This document shows, piece by piece, positions 34,483 through 42,945 of a DNA stretch of 64,000 nt. Every line of letters begins with the position of its first letter. Positions within the stretch are counted from its first letter, which is position 1. The notes beneath the pieces are model-generated. The model saw only the letters and a list, made by a program, of their open reading frames with translations. It had not been told where the DNA came from and did not search any database. The position numbers and the translations under genes are program-made. This DNA is from Janthinobacterium lividum (GTDB taxonomy: Bacteria; Pseudomonadota; Gammaproteobacteria; Burkholderiales; Burkholderiaceae_D), in assembly GCF_034424625.1 (NCBI RefSeq), contig NZ_CP139976.1:4402001-4466000 (forward strand). Direction: 5' to 3'.

Positions 34483-37152
34483 TCAGGCAGCGCTGCGCGT
34501 CTCAAGCAGCAATTGTCGTATCTCCGGCACGCAGGAGCCGCAATTGCCGCCCGCCTTGACGCAGGCCGTCACCTGCGCCGTCGTCGTCAACTGCTGTTCC
34601 ACGATGGCCGCGCAAATGGTATTGCGTCCCACGCCAAAGCACGAACACACGGTGGGCCCCGCGTCCACGCCCTTGCCGATGGGCTGCCCCAGCAGCACGC
34701 CAGCGCGGTCGGCCGCATCCATTTGCGCGTGCGCAAACAGGCCCGCCAGCCAGCTGCGCGACGGCAGGTCGGGACGCGGCGAGACATACACGCATTGCGC
34801 GATACGCCCCTCGTCCAGGTGCACGGCGCGGTACACGCCGGCACTGGCGTCCGCATAATCGAGCCAGTCGGCATTGTCGTCCGTGACGCCCAGCAGCGCG
34901 CGCGCCCAGGCGCCCAGGTCTTCGATGCGCTGGCGGCCGGCCAGTTCGTAGCGCAGGAACTGCTCGCCCTGGATGCGCGTCCAGTGCGCCACGCCGTCGA
35001 GGTTCAAGGGCGTGCGGCTCAGGACAAACGCATGCCAGTGCACGCGGAACTGCTCGATGCGCACGGGCGTGTGCTTGAATTCCGGCTCGCCCGAGACAGG
35101 ATCGACGACGGGGTTGACGACGGCGCCCACGCGCGCATCGGACGCATTGGCGTCGCTCCAGTGTATCGGCACGAAGACCTGGCCGCGCGCGATGCCGCCG
35201 CCATGCACCACCCGCGCCACCATCGCGCCCCAGGCGCTGGAAATGCGCGCCAGCTCGCCTTCGCGCACGCTGTACAGCAGCGCATCCTGCGGGTGGATGT
35301 CGATGAAGGCTTCGGCGATGTGGCCCGACAGTTTCGCCGCCTTGCCCGTGCGCGTCATCGTGTGCCACTGGTCGCGCACCCGGCCCGTGTTGAGGATCAG
35401 CGGATAGTCCTCGTCGGGCATGTTGCGCGGCGCGCGCGGCGCCGTGGGAATGAAGCGCGCGCGCCCGTCCGCATGCGCGAAACGGCCGTCGCCGAACAAC
35501 CTCGCCTGGCCCTGCGGCCACTGCTGCGGCGCCAGGGCGTCATAGCGCGCCGCATCCAGGCCAGCCAGGTGGCCCAGGTTGAACAGGCGCGCCGTGTCTC
35601 CCGCGTTGCGGAAGGCGGACAGGCGCGCGTGTTCGTCGAAGATGGCCTGCGGCGACGTGAAATCGAAGCCGGCATGGCCCATGCGCCGTGCCACGTCGCA
35701 CAGCACGTCCCAGTCGGCGCGCGCCTCGCCGGGCGCCGGCAAAAACGCCCGCTGGCGCGAGATGCGGCGCTCGGAATTGGTCACCGTGCCATCCTTCTCT
35801 CCCCAGCCCAGGGCCGGCAGCAGCACGTCGGCATGGGCATTCGTGTCCGACCCGGCGCTGATGTCCGACACCACCACCAGTTCGCATTTGGCCAGCGCGC
35901 GGCGCACCTGGTCGGCGTCCGGCATGCTGACCAGCGGATTGGTGGCGATGACCCACACGGCCTTGACCTTCCCGGATTCGATCGCGTGGAACAGTTCCAC
36001 CGCCTTCAGGCCAGGCTTGCTTGCCATGCGCGGGGAGCCCCAGAAGGTTTGCACGGCTTCGCGGTGCAGCGGCTTGTCCAGCTCCAGGTGCGCCGCCAGC
36101 ATGTTGGCCAGGCCGCCCACTTCGCGCCCGCCCATGGCGTTTGGCTGGCCCGTGAGGGAGAACGGCCCCATGCCGGGCTGGCCGATGCGCCCCGTCGCCA
36201 GATGGCAGTTGATGATGCTGTTGACCTTGTCCGTGCCGGAGGACGACTGGTTCACGCCCTGCGAAAACGCCGTGACGACCTTGCGCGTGGCGGCAAATGC
36301 CTGGTAAAACGCCAGCAAGGCGTGCGGGTCGACCTTGCAGATGGCCGCCACCTGCAAGGGGTCGCCGCAATCCACGTGGGCGGCCGCCAGCGCGTCGTCC
36401 AGTCCCGCACTGTGCCGCGTGACGAAAGCGTCATCGATCGCGCCTTCGCGTGCCAGGTAACACAGCAAGCCGTTGAACAGCCACACGTCGGTGCCCGGCT
36501 TCACGGGCAGGTGCAAATCGGCCAGCTCGCAGGTGGCCGTGCGGCGCGGGTCGATCACCACCAGTTTCATGTGCGGCCGGCTTTCCTTGATACGTGTGAT
36601 GCGCTGGAACAGGATCGGGTGGCACCAGGCCGTGTTCGAGCCCACCAGCACCACCATGTCGGCCAGTTCCAGGTCTTCATAGCAGCCCGGCACGATATCC
36701 TCGCCGAACGCGCGCTTGTGGCCCGCCACGGCCGACGACATGCACAGGCGCGAATTGGTGTCGATATTCGCGCTGCCCACATAGCCCTTCATGAATTTGT
36801 TGGCGATGTAATAGTCTTCCGTCAGCAGCTGGCCCGAGACATACAGGGCGACGGCGTCGGGGCCGTGCTCGGCGATGATGGCGCGCAAGCCGCCGGCCAC
36901 CTGGTCCAGCGCGGCATCCCAGGATGCGCGCTGCAGCACGCCATCGACACGCACCTGCGGATGCAGCAGGCGCTTGTCGAGGTCCAGGGTGTCGCCCAGG
37001 GCCGAGCCTTTCACGCACAGCTTGCCCAGGTTGGCCGGGTGGCCGCTATCGCCGGCGATGCGGATGGCGCCGTCGGGAAGGCGTGTCGCTTCCACGCCGC
37101 AGCCGACGCCGCAATACGGGCAAGTGGTTTTCACGGGCATGCAGCTAGTCAT
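34483..37152 (-). CDS. nasA: Assimilatory nitrate reductase catalytic subunit
   Basis: Molybdopterin enzyme of 889 residues reducing nitrate to nitrite in the cytoplasm. The N-terminal [4Fe-4S] ligands are C11, C14, C18 and C46 (TTCPYCGVGCGVE and KLCVKGS). Mo-bis-MGD binding regions follow (DIVPGCYEDLELADMVVLVG, ATGRIGQPGMGPFSLTGQPN, LILNTGRVRDQWHTMTRTGK). A C-terminal BFD-like [2Fe-2S] domain (VCSCFGVGRNTICAAIVEQQ, VKAGGNCGSCVPEIRQLLLE) marks the NasA type that takes electrons from NasC. Start 37152 has AGGA upstream. It is last of the core nitrate operon, 22 bases after nasC. Confidence 0.95.
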   Translation of the reverse strand: MTSCMPVKTTCPYCGVGCGVEATRLPDGAIRIAGDSGHPANLGKLCVKGSALGDTLDLDKRLLHPQVRVDGVLQRASWDAALDQVAGGLRAIIAEHGPDAVALYVSGQLLTEDYYIANKFMKGYVGSANIDTNSRLCMSSAVAGHKRAFGEDIVPGCYEDLELADMVVLVGSNTAWCHPILFQRITRIKESRPHMKLVVIDPRRTATCELADLHLPVKPGTDVWLFNGLLCYLAREGAIDDAFVTRHSAGLDDALAAAHVDCGDPLQVAAICKVDPHALLAFYQAFAATRKVVTAFSQGVNQSSSGTDKVNSIINCHLATGRIGQPGMGPFSLTGQPNAMGGREVGGLANMLAAHLELDKPLHREAVQTFWGSPRMASKPGLKAVELFHAIESGKVKAVWVIATNPLVSMPDADQVRRALAKCELVVVSDISAGSDTNAHADVLLPALGWGEKDGTVTNSERRISRQRAFLPAPGEARADWDVLCDVARRMGHAGFDFTSPQAIFDEHARLSAFRNAGDTARLFNLGHLAGLDAARYDALAPQQWPQGQARLFGDGRFAHADGRARFIPTAPRAPRNMPDEDYPLILNTGRVRDQWHTMTRTGKAAKLSGHIAEAFIDIHPQDALLYSVREGELARISSAWGAMVARVVHGGGIARGQVFVPIHWSDANASDARVGAVVNPVVDPVSGEPEFKHTPVRIEQFRVHWHAFVLSRTPLNLDGVAHWTRIQGEQFLRYELAGRQRIEDLGAWARALLGVTDDNADWLDYADASAGVYRAVHLDEGRIAQCVYVSPRPDLPSRSWLAGLFAHAQMDAADRAGVLLGQPIGKGVDAGPTVCSCFGVGRNTICAAIVEQQLTTTAQVTACVKAGGNCGSCVPEIRQLLLETRSAA

Positions 37153-37174
37153 GAAAGTATCCTGTTGGTCGCTG

Positions 37175-38401
37175 TCAGGCGGCCTGGGCGCACAGCGCCT
37201 GGCCAAACAATAAATGGGTGCGCAGTTTGCTGATGTCGCGGCGCTGCTGGATCAGGTCGAAATACCAGGGACCGTCCTGCACGTCGCCATACAGCACGGC
37301 GCCGGCCAGGCGGCTGCCCTGCACCACCAGCCGCTTGTAGACGCCGCGGCGCGGGTCGCGCAGCACCAGGTCTTCGCTGCCCTCGCCGCCGATAATGTCG
37401 CCGGCCGAGTACAGGTCGATGCCCGTCACTTTCAGTTTGGTGGCGCTGGCCTGCTGCACGTAGCGGCGGTGTCCCGCGCCGGCCAGGTGCGCGCCGCACA
37501 CGCGCGCCTGTTCCCAGATGGGCGCGACCAGGCCGAAGGTGGCGCGCCGGTGCTGCACGCATTCGCCCACGGCGTACACGCGCGGGTCGTAGCTTTGCAG
37601 GCAGTCGTCGACGACGATGGCCCGTTCGCAGTGCAGGCCGGCCGCTTGCGCCAGGGCGATGTTGGGGCGCACGCCGGCCGTCATCACCACCAGGTCGGCG
37701 GGGATGCTGCTGCCGTCCGCAAACTGCACGCCTTCCACGCGGGCGCTGCCCATGATGGCGGACGTTTGCGCGTGCATCAGAAAACGCAGGCCGCGCGCTT
37801 CCAGCGCCGATTTCAGCAGCATCGATGCGGGCGCATCGAGCTGCTGGTTCATCAGGGCGCCGCTCATGTGCACGACCGTGACGTCCATGCCCTGGCGCTG
37901 CAAGCCGTTGGCCGCTTCCAGCCCCAGCAAACCGCCGCCGATGACCACCGCGTGGCGGTGCGTGCGCGCCGCCTGCAGCATGGTATCGACGTCGCTGATG
38001 TCGCGAAAGCCGATCACGCCGGGCAGCGCATGGCCCGGCACGGGCACGATGAAGGGCGTGGAACCGGTGGCCAGCAGCAGGCGGTCATAGGCAACCGTGA
38101 TGCCGGACAGCGACTGCACGGTGCGCGCCTTGCGGTCGATGCGCACGACGGGGTCTCCCGCGTGCAGGGTGATGCCGTTTTGCGCATACCAGTCGCGCGT
38201 ATGCAGCATGATGTCGTCCACGCTTTTTTCGCCGGCCAGCACGGGAGACAGCAGGATGCGGTTGTAATTGCCGTGCGGCTCGGCGCCGAACACGGTGATG
38301 TCGTACAGGTCCGGCGCGAGTTTCAAGAGTTCCTCTACCGTGCGCATGCCGGCCATGCCGTTACCGACCACCACCAGCGCGGGACGCCGGGGCGGGTTCA
38401 C
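37175..38401 (-). CDS. nasC: FAD/NAD(P) electron-transfer subunit of nitrate reductase (NasC-like)
   Basis: Pyridine-nucleotide oxidoreductase of 408 residues resembling the N-terminal half of NirB. FAD fold: ALVVVGNGMAGMRTVEELLK; NAD fold: HAVVIGGGLLGLEAANGLQR; the second FAD site TAGVRPNIALAQAAGL follows. It lacks the siroheme/Fe-S domains of nitrite reductase, so by position between nirD and nasA it is taken as the NADH-dependent reductase feeding NasA, as NasC does in Klebsiella. The start is a GTG at 38401 that overlaps the nirD stop codon (GTGA), giving coupling. Confidence 0.85.
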   Translation of the reverse strand: MNPPRRPALVVVGNGMAGMRTVEELLKLAPDLYDITVFGAEPHGNYNRILLSPVLAGEKSVDDIMLHTRDWYAQNGITLHAGDPVVRIDRKARTVQSLSGITVAYDRLLLATGSTPFIVPVPGHALPGVIGFRDISDVDTMLQAARTHRHAVVIGGGLLGLEAANGLQRQGMDVTVVHMSGALMNQQLDAPASMLLKSALEARGLRFLMHAQTSAIMGSARVEGVQFADGSSIPADLVVMTAGVRPNIALAQAAGLHCERAIVVDDCLQSYDPRVYAVGECVQHRRATFGLVAPIWEQARVCGAHLAGAGHRRYVQQASATKLKVTGIDLYSAGDIIGGEGSEDLVLRDPRRGVYKRLVVQGSRLAGAVLYGDVQDGPWYFDLIQQRRDISKLRTHLLFGQALCAQAA

Positions 38402-38760
38402 AGAGCCACCCACACCATGTCCGCGAACACGCGCGCCGGCCAGGTGGCCACCGAATGCTCGGGCGCTTCGATGCACTCGCCGCTGGCCAGGTCGAAGTGC
38501 TGCTTGTAGATGGGCGACGCCACCACGACGCGCTCGCCGATGCTGCCCACCAGGCCCCGCGACAGCACCGAGGCGCCCGCATTCGGGTCGACATTGTCGA
38601 TGGCGTACACGCGCGGCGCGGCATCGCCGACGCGGAACACGGCCACGTGGCGGCCACCGAGCAGCGCGCACACGCCCGTGTCGGGCACGATGTCGGTCAA
38701 GGGACAGATGGCTACCCAGTTATCGGCGGTGGCGCCGGAAAGTTCATTCATCGCGTTCAT
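38398..38760 (-). CDS. nirD: NADH-dependent nitrite reductase small subunit
   Basis: Rieske-like fold protein of 120 residues (NWVAICPLTDIVPDTGVCAL, RVYAIDNVDPNAGASVLSRG, SPIYKQHFDLASGECIEAPE). NirD partners lack the Fe-S ligands of true Rieske proteins, and none are evident here. It forms the nitrite reductase complex with NirB. The gene starts 3 bases after nirB with GGAGG in the nirB tail, and its stop overlaps the next gene. Confidence 0.95.
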   Translation of the reverse strand: MNAMNELSGATADNWVAICPLTDIVPDTGVCALLGGRHVAVFRVGDAAPRVYAIDNVDPNAGASVLSRGLVGSIGERVVVASPIYKQHFDLASGECIEAPEHSVATWPARVFADMVWVAL

Positions 38761-38763
38761 GGC

Positions 38764-41316
38764 TCAAGCCTCCACGGCAAGGATGGGGATCACGGTGCTG
38801 CGGCGTTCCATCTCGGTAGCGGGCCGGATCTGGCCCCGCTCTTCGACGAACACCACGTTTTCATCGCCTTTGTCGCTGTTGACGAAATGGCGGAAGCGCT
38901 GGCGCACGGCGGGGTTGGAAACGGCTTCCTTCCACTCGCAGGCATACGTATCGACCACGTGCTGCATGTCCGCTTCCAGCTCGTGGGCGATGCCCAGGCG
39001 GTCGGCCACGACGACGGCTTTCAGGTAATCGAGGCCCCCTTCGAGATTGTCGCGCCACACGCTGGTGCGCTGCAGGCGGTCGGCGGTGCGCACGTAAAAC
39101 ATCAGGAAGCGGTCGACATAGCGCACCAGGGTGGCTTCATCGAGGTCGGACGCCAGCAACTCCGCATGGCGCGGCTTCATGCCGCCATTGCCGCACACGT
39201 ACAGGTTCCAGCCCTTTTCCGTGGCGATCAGGCCGATGTCCTTGCCCTGCGCCTCGGCGCATTCGCGCGTGCAACCGGAGACGCCGAACTTGATCTTGTG
39301 CGGCGTGCGCAGGCCCTTGTAGCGGTTTTCCAGCTGGATCGCAAACCCCAAGCTGTCGGCCACGCCATAGCGGCACCAGGTGGAGCCGACGCACGATTTC
39401 ACCGTGCGCAGCGACTTGCCGTAGGCGTGGCCCGACTCGAAGCCGGCCGCGATCAGTTCTTCCCAGATGGCCGGCAACTGGTCGACGCGCGCGCCGAACA
39501 GGTCGACCCGCTGGCCGCCCGTGATTTTCGTGTAGAGACCGTATTTTTTCGCCACCATGCCCACGGCGATCAGGCCGTCGGCCGTCACTTCGCCGCCCGG
39601 CATGCGCGGCACGACGGAATACGTGCCATCCTTCTGGATATTGCCGAGAAAATAATCGTTGCTGTCCTGCAGGCTGGCGTGCACGGGAGACAGCACGAAA
39701 TCGTTCCAGCACGATGCCAGGATGTTCGCCGCCACGGGCTTGCACACGTCGCAACCCAAACCCTGGCCATGCGCGGACAGCAGCGCGCCGAAGCTGCGGA
39801 TTTTCCCCACGCGCACCAGGTGGTGCAATTCCTGGCGCGAGTACGCAAAGTGTTCGCACACGTGGTTGTTGACGGCCAGGCCCTGCTTCTGCATTTCCGC
39901 CTTCATGATCTGCGTCACCAGCGGCACGCAGCCGCCGCACGCGGTGCCCGCTTTCGTGCAGGATTTTAAGGCGCCGATGGTGGTGGCGCCATCGGCGACG
40001 GCCGTGCACAGCGCGCCTTTCGACACGTCATTGCACGAGCAGATTTGCGCCGACTCGGGCAAGGCATCCACGCCCAGGCCCGCCTTTTGCTGGCCGTCGG
40101 CCTGCGGCAGGATCAGGAACTCGGGAGATGCCGGCAGCTCGATTTTATTGAGCATCATCTGCAGCAAGGTGCCGTACTCGCTGGCGTCGCCCACCATCAC
40201 GCCGCCCAGCAGGTATTTGCCGCAATCGGAAACGACGATCTTCTTGTAGATCTGCTTGCGTTCATCCATGAACTGGTAGGAGCGGCTGCCCGGCGCATTG
40301 CCGTGCGGGTCGCCCAGGCTGGCCACGTCCACGCCCATCAGTTTGAGCTTGGTGCTCATGTCGGCGCCCTTGAACGAGGCTTCGCCCTCTTCCTGCAGCA
40401 CGTGGCGCGCCGCGATGCGCGCCATTTCATAGCCGGGCGCCACCAGGCCGAACACCAGGCCGCCCCACAGCGCGCATTCGCCGATCGCGTAGATGTCCGG
40501 GTCGGACGTGACGCAGCTGTCGTCGATGGCGATGCCGCCCCGTGGTCCCACGTCCAGGCCGCAGGCGCGCGCCAGTTCGTCGCGCGGGCGGATGCCGGCC
40601 GAGAAGACGATCATGTCCGCTTCCAGGTGGCTGCCGTCGGCGAACTGCATGCGGTGCGTGGCCGCTTCGCCGTCGACGATGGCCAGGGTGTTCTTTTGCG
40701 TGTGCACGGTCACGCCCAGTTCCTCGATCTTGCGGCGCAGGACGCGCGCGCCGCCTTCATCGACCTGCACGGCCATCAGGCGCGGCGCGAATTCCACCAC
40801 GTGGGTGTCCAGCTTCAAATCCCTCAATGCCTTCGCGCATTCGAGACCCAGCAATCCCCCGCCGATCACCACGCCCGTTTTTGACTTTCCGCCCCAGGCC
40901 AGCATGGCTTCCAGGTCTTCGATGGTGCGGTAGACGAAGCAGCCATCGCGCTCCTTGCCCGGCAGCGGCGGCACGAACGGCGTGGAGCCGGTGGCGAACA
41001 CCAGCTTGTCGTAGCCCAGCACTTCACCCGTGCTGGCGGTGACGGTTTTCGCCGCGCGGTCGATGGACACGGCGCGCGCATTGAGCTTCAGGACGACGTT
41101 GCCCTTGTCGAAGAAGCCGGGCGCCACCAGCGACAGGTCCTCGGCCGATTTTCCGCTGAAAAATTCGGACAGGTGCACCCTGTCGTAGGCGGGGCGCGGC
41201 TCTTCGCACAAGACCGTCACGGACAGGCGCGTGTTGTTCTCCAGCGCCAGGCGTTCGAGGAATTTGTGTCCGACCATGCCATGGCCAAGGACGACGATGT
41301 TCAGGGGGTGGTTCAT
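38764..41316 (-). CDS. nirB: NADH-dependent nitrite reductase large subunit
   Basis: Siroheme nitrite reductase of 850 residues, reducing nitrite to ammonium with NADH. Order: FAD and NAD(P) domain (IVVLGHGMVGHKFLERLALE; TGVVIGGGLLGLECAKALRD), BFD-like [2Fe-2S] domain (ICSCNDVSKGALCTAVADGA, KAGTACGGCVPLVTQIMKAE, about residues 430-475), then the ferredoxin-like and siroheme/[4Fe-4S] domains with Cys ligands in SCVGSTWCRYGVADS (about residue 640) and GVSGCTRECAEAQGKDIG (about residue 682). Length is usual for NirB. GAGGAGAGAACA precedes the ATG. It follows narK with an 10-base gap. Confidence 0.97.
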   Translation of the reverse strand: MNHPLNIVVLGHGMVGHKFLERLALENNTRLSVTVLCEEPRPAYDRVHLSEFFSGKSAEDLSLVAPGFFDKGNVVLKLNARAVSIDRAAKTVTASTGEVLGYDKLVFATGSTPFVPPLPGKERDGCFVYRTIEDLEAMLAWGGKSKTGVVIGGGLLGLECAKALRDLKLDTHVVEFAPRLMAVQVDEGGARVLRRKIEELGVTVHTQKNTLAIVDGEAATHRMQFADGSHLEADMIVFSAGIRPRDELARACGLDVGPRGGIAIDDSCVTSDPDIYAIGECALWGGLVFGLVAPGYEMARIAARHVLQEEGEASFKGADMSTKLKLMGVDVASLGDPHGNAPGSRSYQFMDERKQIYKKIVVSDCGKYLLGGVMVGDASEYGTLLQMMLNKIELPASPEFLILPQADGQQKAGLGVDALPESAQICSCNDVSKGALCTAVADGATTIGALKSCTKAGTACGGCVPLVTQIMKAEMQKQGLAVNNHVCEHFAYSRQELHHLVRVGKIRSFGALLSAHGQGLGCDVCKPVAANILASCWNDFVLSPVHASLQDSNDYFLGNIQKDGTYSVVPRMPGGEVTADGLIAVGMVAKKYGLYTKITGGQRVDLFGARVDQLPAIWEELIAAGFESGHAYGKSLRTVKSCVGSTWCRYGVADSLGFAIQLENRYKGLRTPHKIKFGVSGCTRECAEAQGKDIGLIATEKGWNLYVCGNGGMKPRHAELLASDLDEATLVRYVDRFLMFYVRTADRLQRTSVWRDNLEGGLDYLKAVVVADRLGIAHELEADMQHVVDTYACEWKEAVSNPAVRQRFRHFVNSDKGDENVVFVEERGQIRPATEMERRSTVIPILAVEA

Positions 41317-41326
41317 TGTTCTCTCC

Positions 41327-42622
41327 TCAGGCCGCGGCCATGTTTGGTTCAGCCGCTTCGCGGGTAAAGCGCACGGCGATGGCGCACAGGGCCGAGATCA
41401 CCACCAGCGCGCTGAGGATGATCAGGGTCTGGCGGATGTCGCCCGTGCCCTTCATCAGGAAACCGGCCGCCACGGCGCCCACATTGCCGCCGGCGCCGAT
41501 GATGCCGGCCACGCCACCCAGGGCACGGCTGTCGATGAAAGGCACCAGCGCATAGGTCGCGCCGCACGCCATGTGGGTGAACAGGCCGAAGACCAGCATG
41601 GCGATGACGGCGTACGTGACGCTGTCGACCTTGGCAAACCACAGCAGGCCCACGCCTTCGCCGATCATCAGCATGAACAGCAGGGTGACGCGGCTGTTCA
41701 GGTTGCCGCGCAGGGCCAATTTATCCGACATCCAGCCGCCCAAGGCGCGGGCGAACAGGGCCAGCAAGCCGAAGCTGCCGGCGGCCAGGCCGGCCGATTT
41801 CAGCGACAGGCCGAAATGGTCGACGTAGTACACGGCGGCGATGTTGTGGATGAAGATTTCGATGCCGAAGCAGGCGCCGTAGGTGACGAACAGCAGCCAC
41901 ACGCGATAATTGCTGCTGGCGGCCTTGAAGCTGTCCCAGCCACCTTTCTTTCCACCCTCAATAGCCACGCCAGCCTTACGCAAGTCCGCGTAATTACCTT
42001 CCGGGCAATCCTGCGTATAGCGCCAGTAGAGGGCAGCCATCACCAGCATCAGCACGCCCGGCACCAGCAGGGCCACGCGCCAGCCCATCGATTCGGACAC
42101 GCCCAGCATCAGCACGGCACCGAGCAGCAAGGGCATCAGCGCCTGCGCCGCGCCGCCGCCCGCATTGCCCCAGCCGGCTGCCGCCGCATTCGCCGTGCCC
42201 ACCACGCGGGGCGCAAACATCACGGAGGTGTGATATTGCGTGATGACAAAGCTGGCGCCGACGGCGCCGATGCCCAGGCGGAAGAACAGAAAGCTTTCAT
42301 AGCTTTGCGAGGCGGCCACGCCCAGCACGGGAATGGCACCCAGCAGCAGCAAGCCCGTGTAGGTCTTGCGCGGGCCGTAGCGGTCGCACAAGGGTCCCAC
42401 GATCAGGCGTACGAGGATGGTGATGGCGACGGCCGCGATATTGATGTTCGCCACTTGTGCCAAGGAAAGGCCGAACTCGCCCTTGATGACCGGCATCAAG
42501 GGGGCGCAGGCGAACCAGGCGAAGAAACACACGAAAAATGCCATCCACGTCAGGTGGAATGCGCGCATGGGCGGCGTGGCGAGGGAGAAGAGCGCGATGC
42601 TCGTTGCTTTTTGGCTGGCCAT
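41327..42622 (-). CDS. narK: Nitrate/nitrite MFS transporter (NarK/NasA porter family)
   Basis: Twelve-helix major facilitator protein of 431 residues for nitrate uptake. Both glycine-rich nitrate signature motifs are visible (AAAAGWGNAGGGAAQALMPL and GGVAGIIGAGGNVGAVAAGF), and the TM2 arginine region reads VGPLCDRYGPRKTYTGLLLL. It is the first gene of the leftward assimilatory operon. The ATG at 42622 is chosen because it directly precedes the first helix; upstream in-frame sequence contains the terminator hairpin of the leader and is not coding. Confidence 0.94.
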   Translation of the reverse strand: MASQKATSIALFSLATPPMRAFHLTWMAFFVCFFAWFACAPLMPVIKGEFGLSLAQVANINIAAVAITILVRLIVGPLCDRYGPRKTYTGLLLLGAIPVLGVAASQSYESFLFFRLGIGAVGASFVITQYHTSVMFAPRVVGTANAAAAGWGNAGGGAAQALMPLLLGAVLMLGVSESMGWRVALLVPGVLMLVMAALYWRYTQDCPEGNYADLRKAGVAIEGGKKGGWDSFKAASSNYRVWLLFVTYGACFGIEIFIHNIAAVYYVDHFGLSLKSAGLAAGSFGLLALFARALGGWMSDKLALRGNLNSRVTLLFMLMIGEGVGLLWFAKVDSVTYAVIAMLVFGLFTHMACGATYALVPFIDSRALGGVAGIIGAGGNVGAVAAGFLMKGTGDIRQTLIILSALVVISALCAIAVRFTREAAEPNMAAA

Positions 42623-42649
42623 GATAGGTTCCCGAAATATCCCGTTGAT

Positions 42650-42707
42650 AAAACAAAACGGCGTCCGCCCCCGCCGATGAGAAAAATCAGCCTGGGCGGA
42701 CGCCGTT
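42650..42707 (-). terminator. Leader terminator hairpin before narK (antitermination target)
   Basis: Leftward RNA would form a 14-bp perfect stem, AACGGCGTCCGCCC (42707-42694) with GGGCGGACGCCGTT (42670-42657), followed by a U-rich TTTTGTTTT. It lies 28 bases upstream of the narK ATG and 9 bases downstream of two ANTAR-type hairpins, the arrangement of NasR/NasT-controlled leaders. Confidence 0.88.
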
Positions 42708-42715
42708 GTCCATGT

Positions 42716-42731
42716 GGTCCGTCGTTGGACC
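42716..42731 (-). promoter_or_regulatory. ANTAR-type RNA hairpin 2 (hexaloop AACGAC)
   Basis: GGTCC-AACGAC-GGACC: a 5-bp stem closing a six-base loop with A at position 1 and G at position 4, the rule known for RNA bound by ANTAR antiterminators (NasR, NasT, EutV). It is the second of a tandem pair in the narK leader. Confidence 0.8.
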
Positions 42732-42749
42732 GTTGTGCGTTTATTCAGG

Positions 42750-42765
42750 GGATCGCCGTTGATCC
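42750..42765 (-). promoter_or_regulatory. ANTAR-type RNA hairpin 1 (hexaloop AACGGC)
   Basis: GGATC-AACGGC-GATCC: a 5-bp stem and hexaloop with A1 and G4. It lies 18 bases upstream of hairpin 2 and a few bases after the predicted transcription start, so both hairpins are in the leader RNA. Confidence 0.8.
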
Positions 42766-42778
42766 GTACCTTCTGTTT

Positions 42779-42794
42779 AGCAAGTGCCGTGCCA
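42779..42794 (-). promoter_or_regulatory. Sigma-54 promoter of the nitrate operon
   Basis: TGGCACGGCACTTGCT on the minus strand matches the sigma-54 -24/-12 consensus (TGGCACG-N4-TTGCW) at every defined base. The transcription start should be near 42768, giving a leader of about 145 bases before narK. Confidence 0.88.
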
Positions 42795-42845
42795 GCTTGC
42801 CTGACGGGCACGCAGCATCATTCACACCGGCTTTGCGCCAGATCA

Positions 42846-42883
42846 TGGCCAATCACGGTGCAAGCATGCCACTTGCTGGTGCA
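42846..42883 (-). promoter_or_regulatory. Tandem NtrC-like enhancer sites
   Basis: Two 17-base elements ending GGTGCA lie at 42846-42862 and 42867-42883, exactly 21 bases (two DNA turns) apart. The second, TGCCACTTGCTGGTGCA, matches the NtrC box TGCACC-N5-GGTGCA except at two inner bases; the first is weaker in its left half. They sit about 75-110 bases upstream of the sigma-54 promoter, the usual enhancer distance. Confidence 0.65.
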
Positions 42884-42945
42884 TGCGGGAACCAGCGATG
42901 GCATATCTTGTCTAACTGCCATCTGAAGCAGTACGGGAGGCCACG

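Larger units (their letters stand above)
42623..42945. other. Divergent control region between narK and the CehA-like gene
   Basis: The 323 bases hold, from right to left: a short stretch with the ribosome-binding site of the CehA-like gene (GGGAGG at about 42936-42941), two NtrC-like boxes, the sigma-54 promoter, two ANTAR hairpins and the terminator. No additional small gene is credible here. Confidence 0.8.

Noticed and set aside
34513..37233. A 900-codon open frame antisense to nasA
   Set aside because: NasA motifs are complete on the minus strand; the antisense product is a His/Arg/Ala-rich shadow with no ribosome-binding site.
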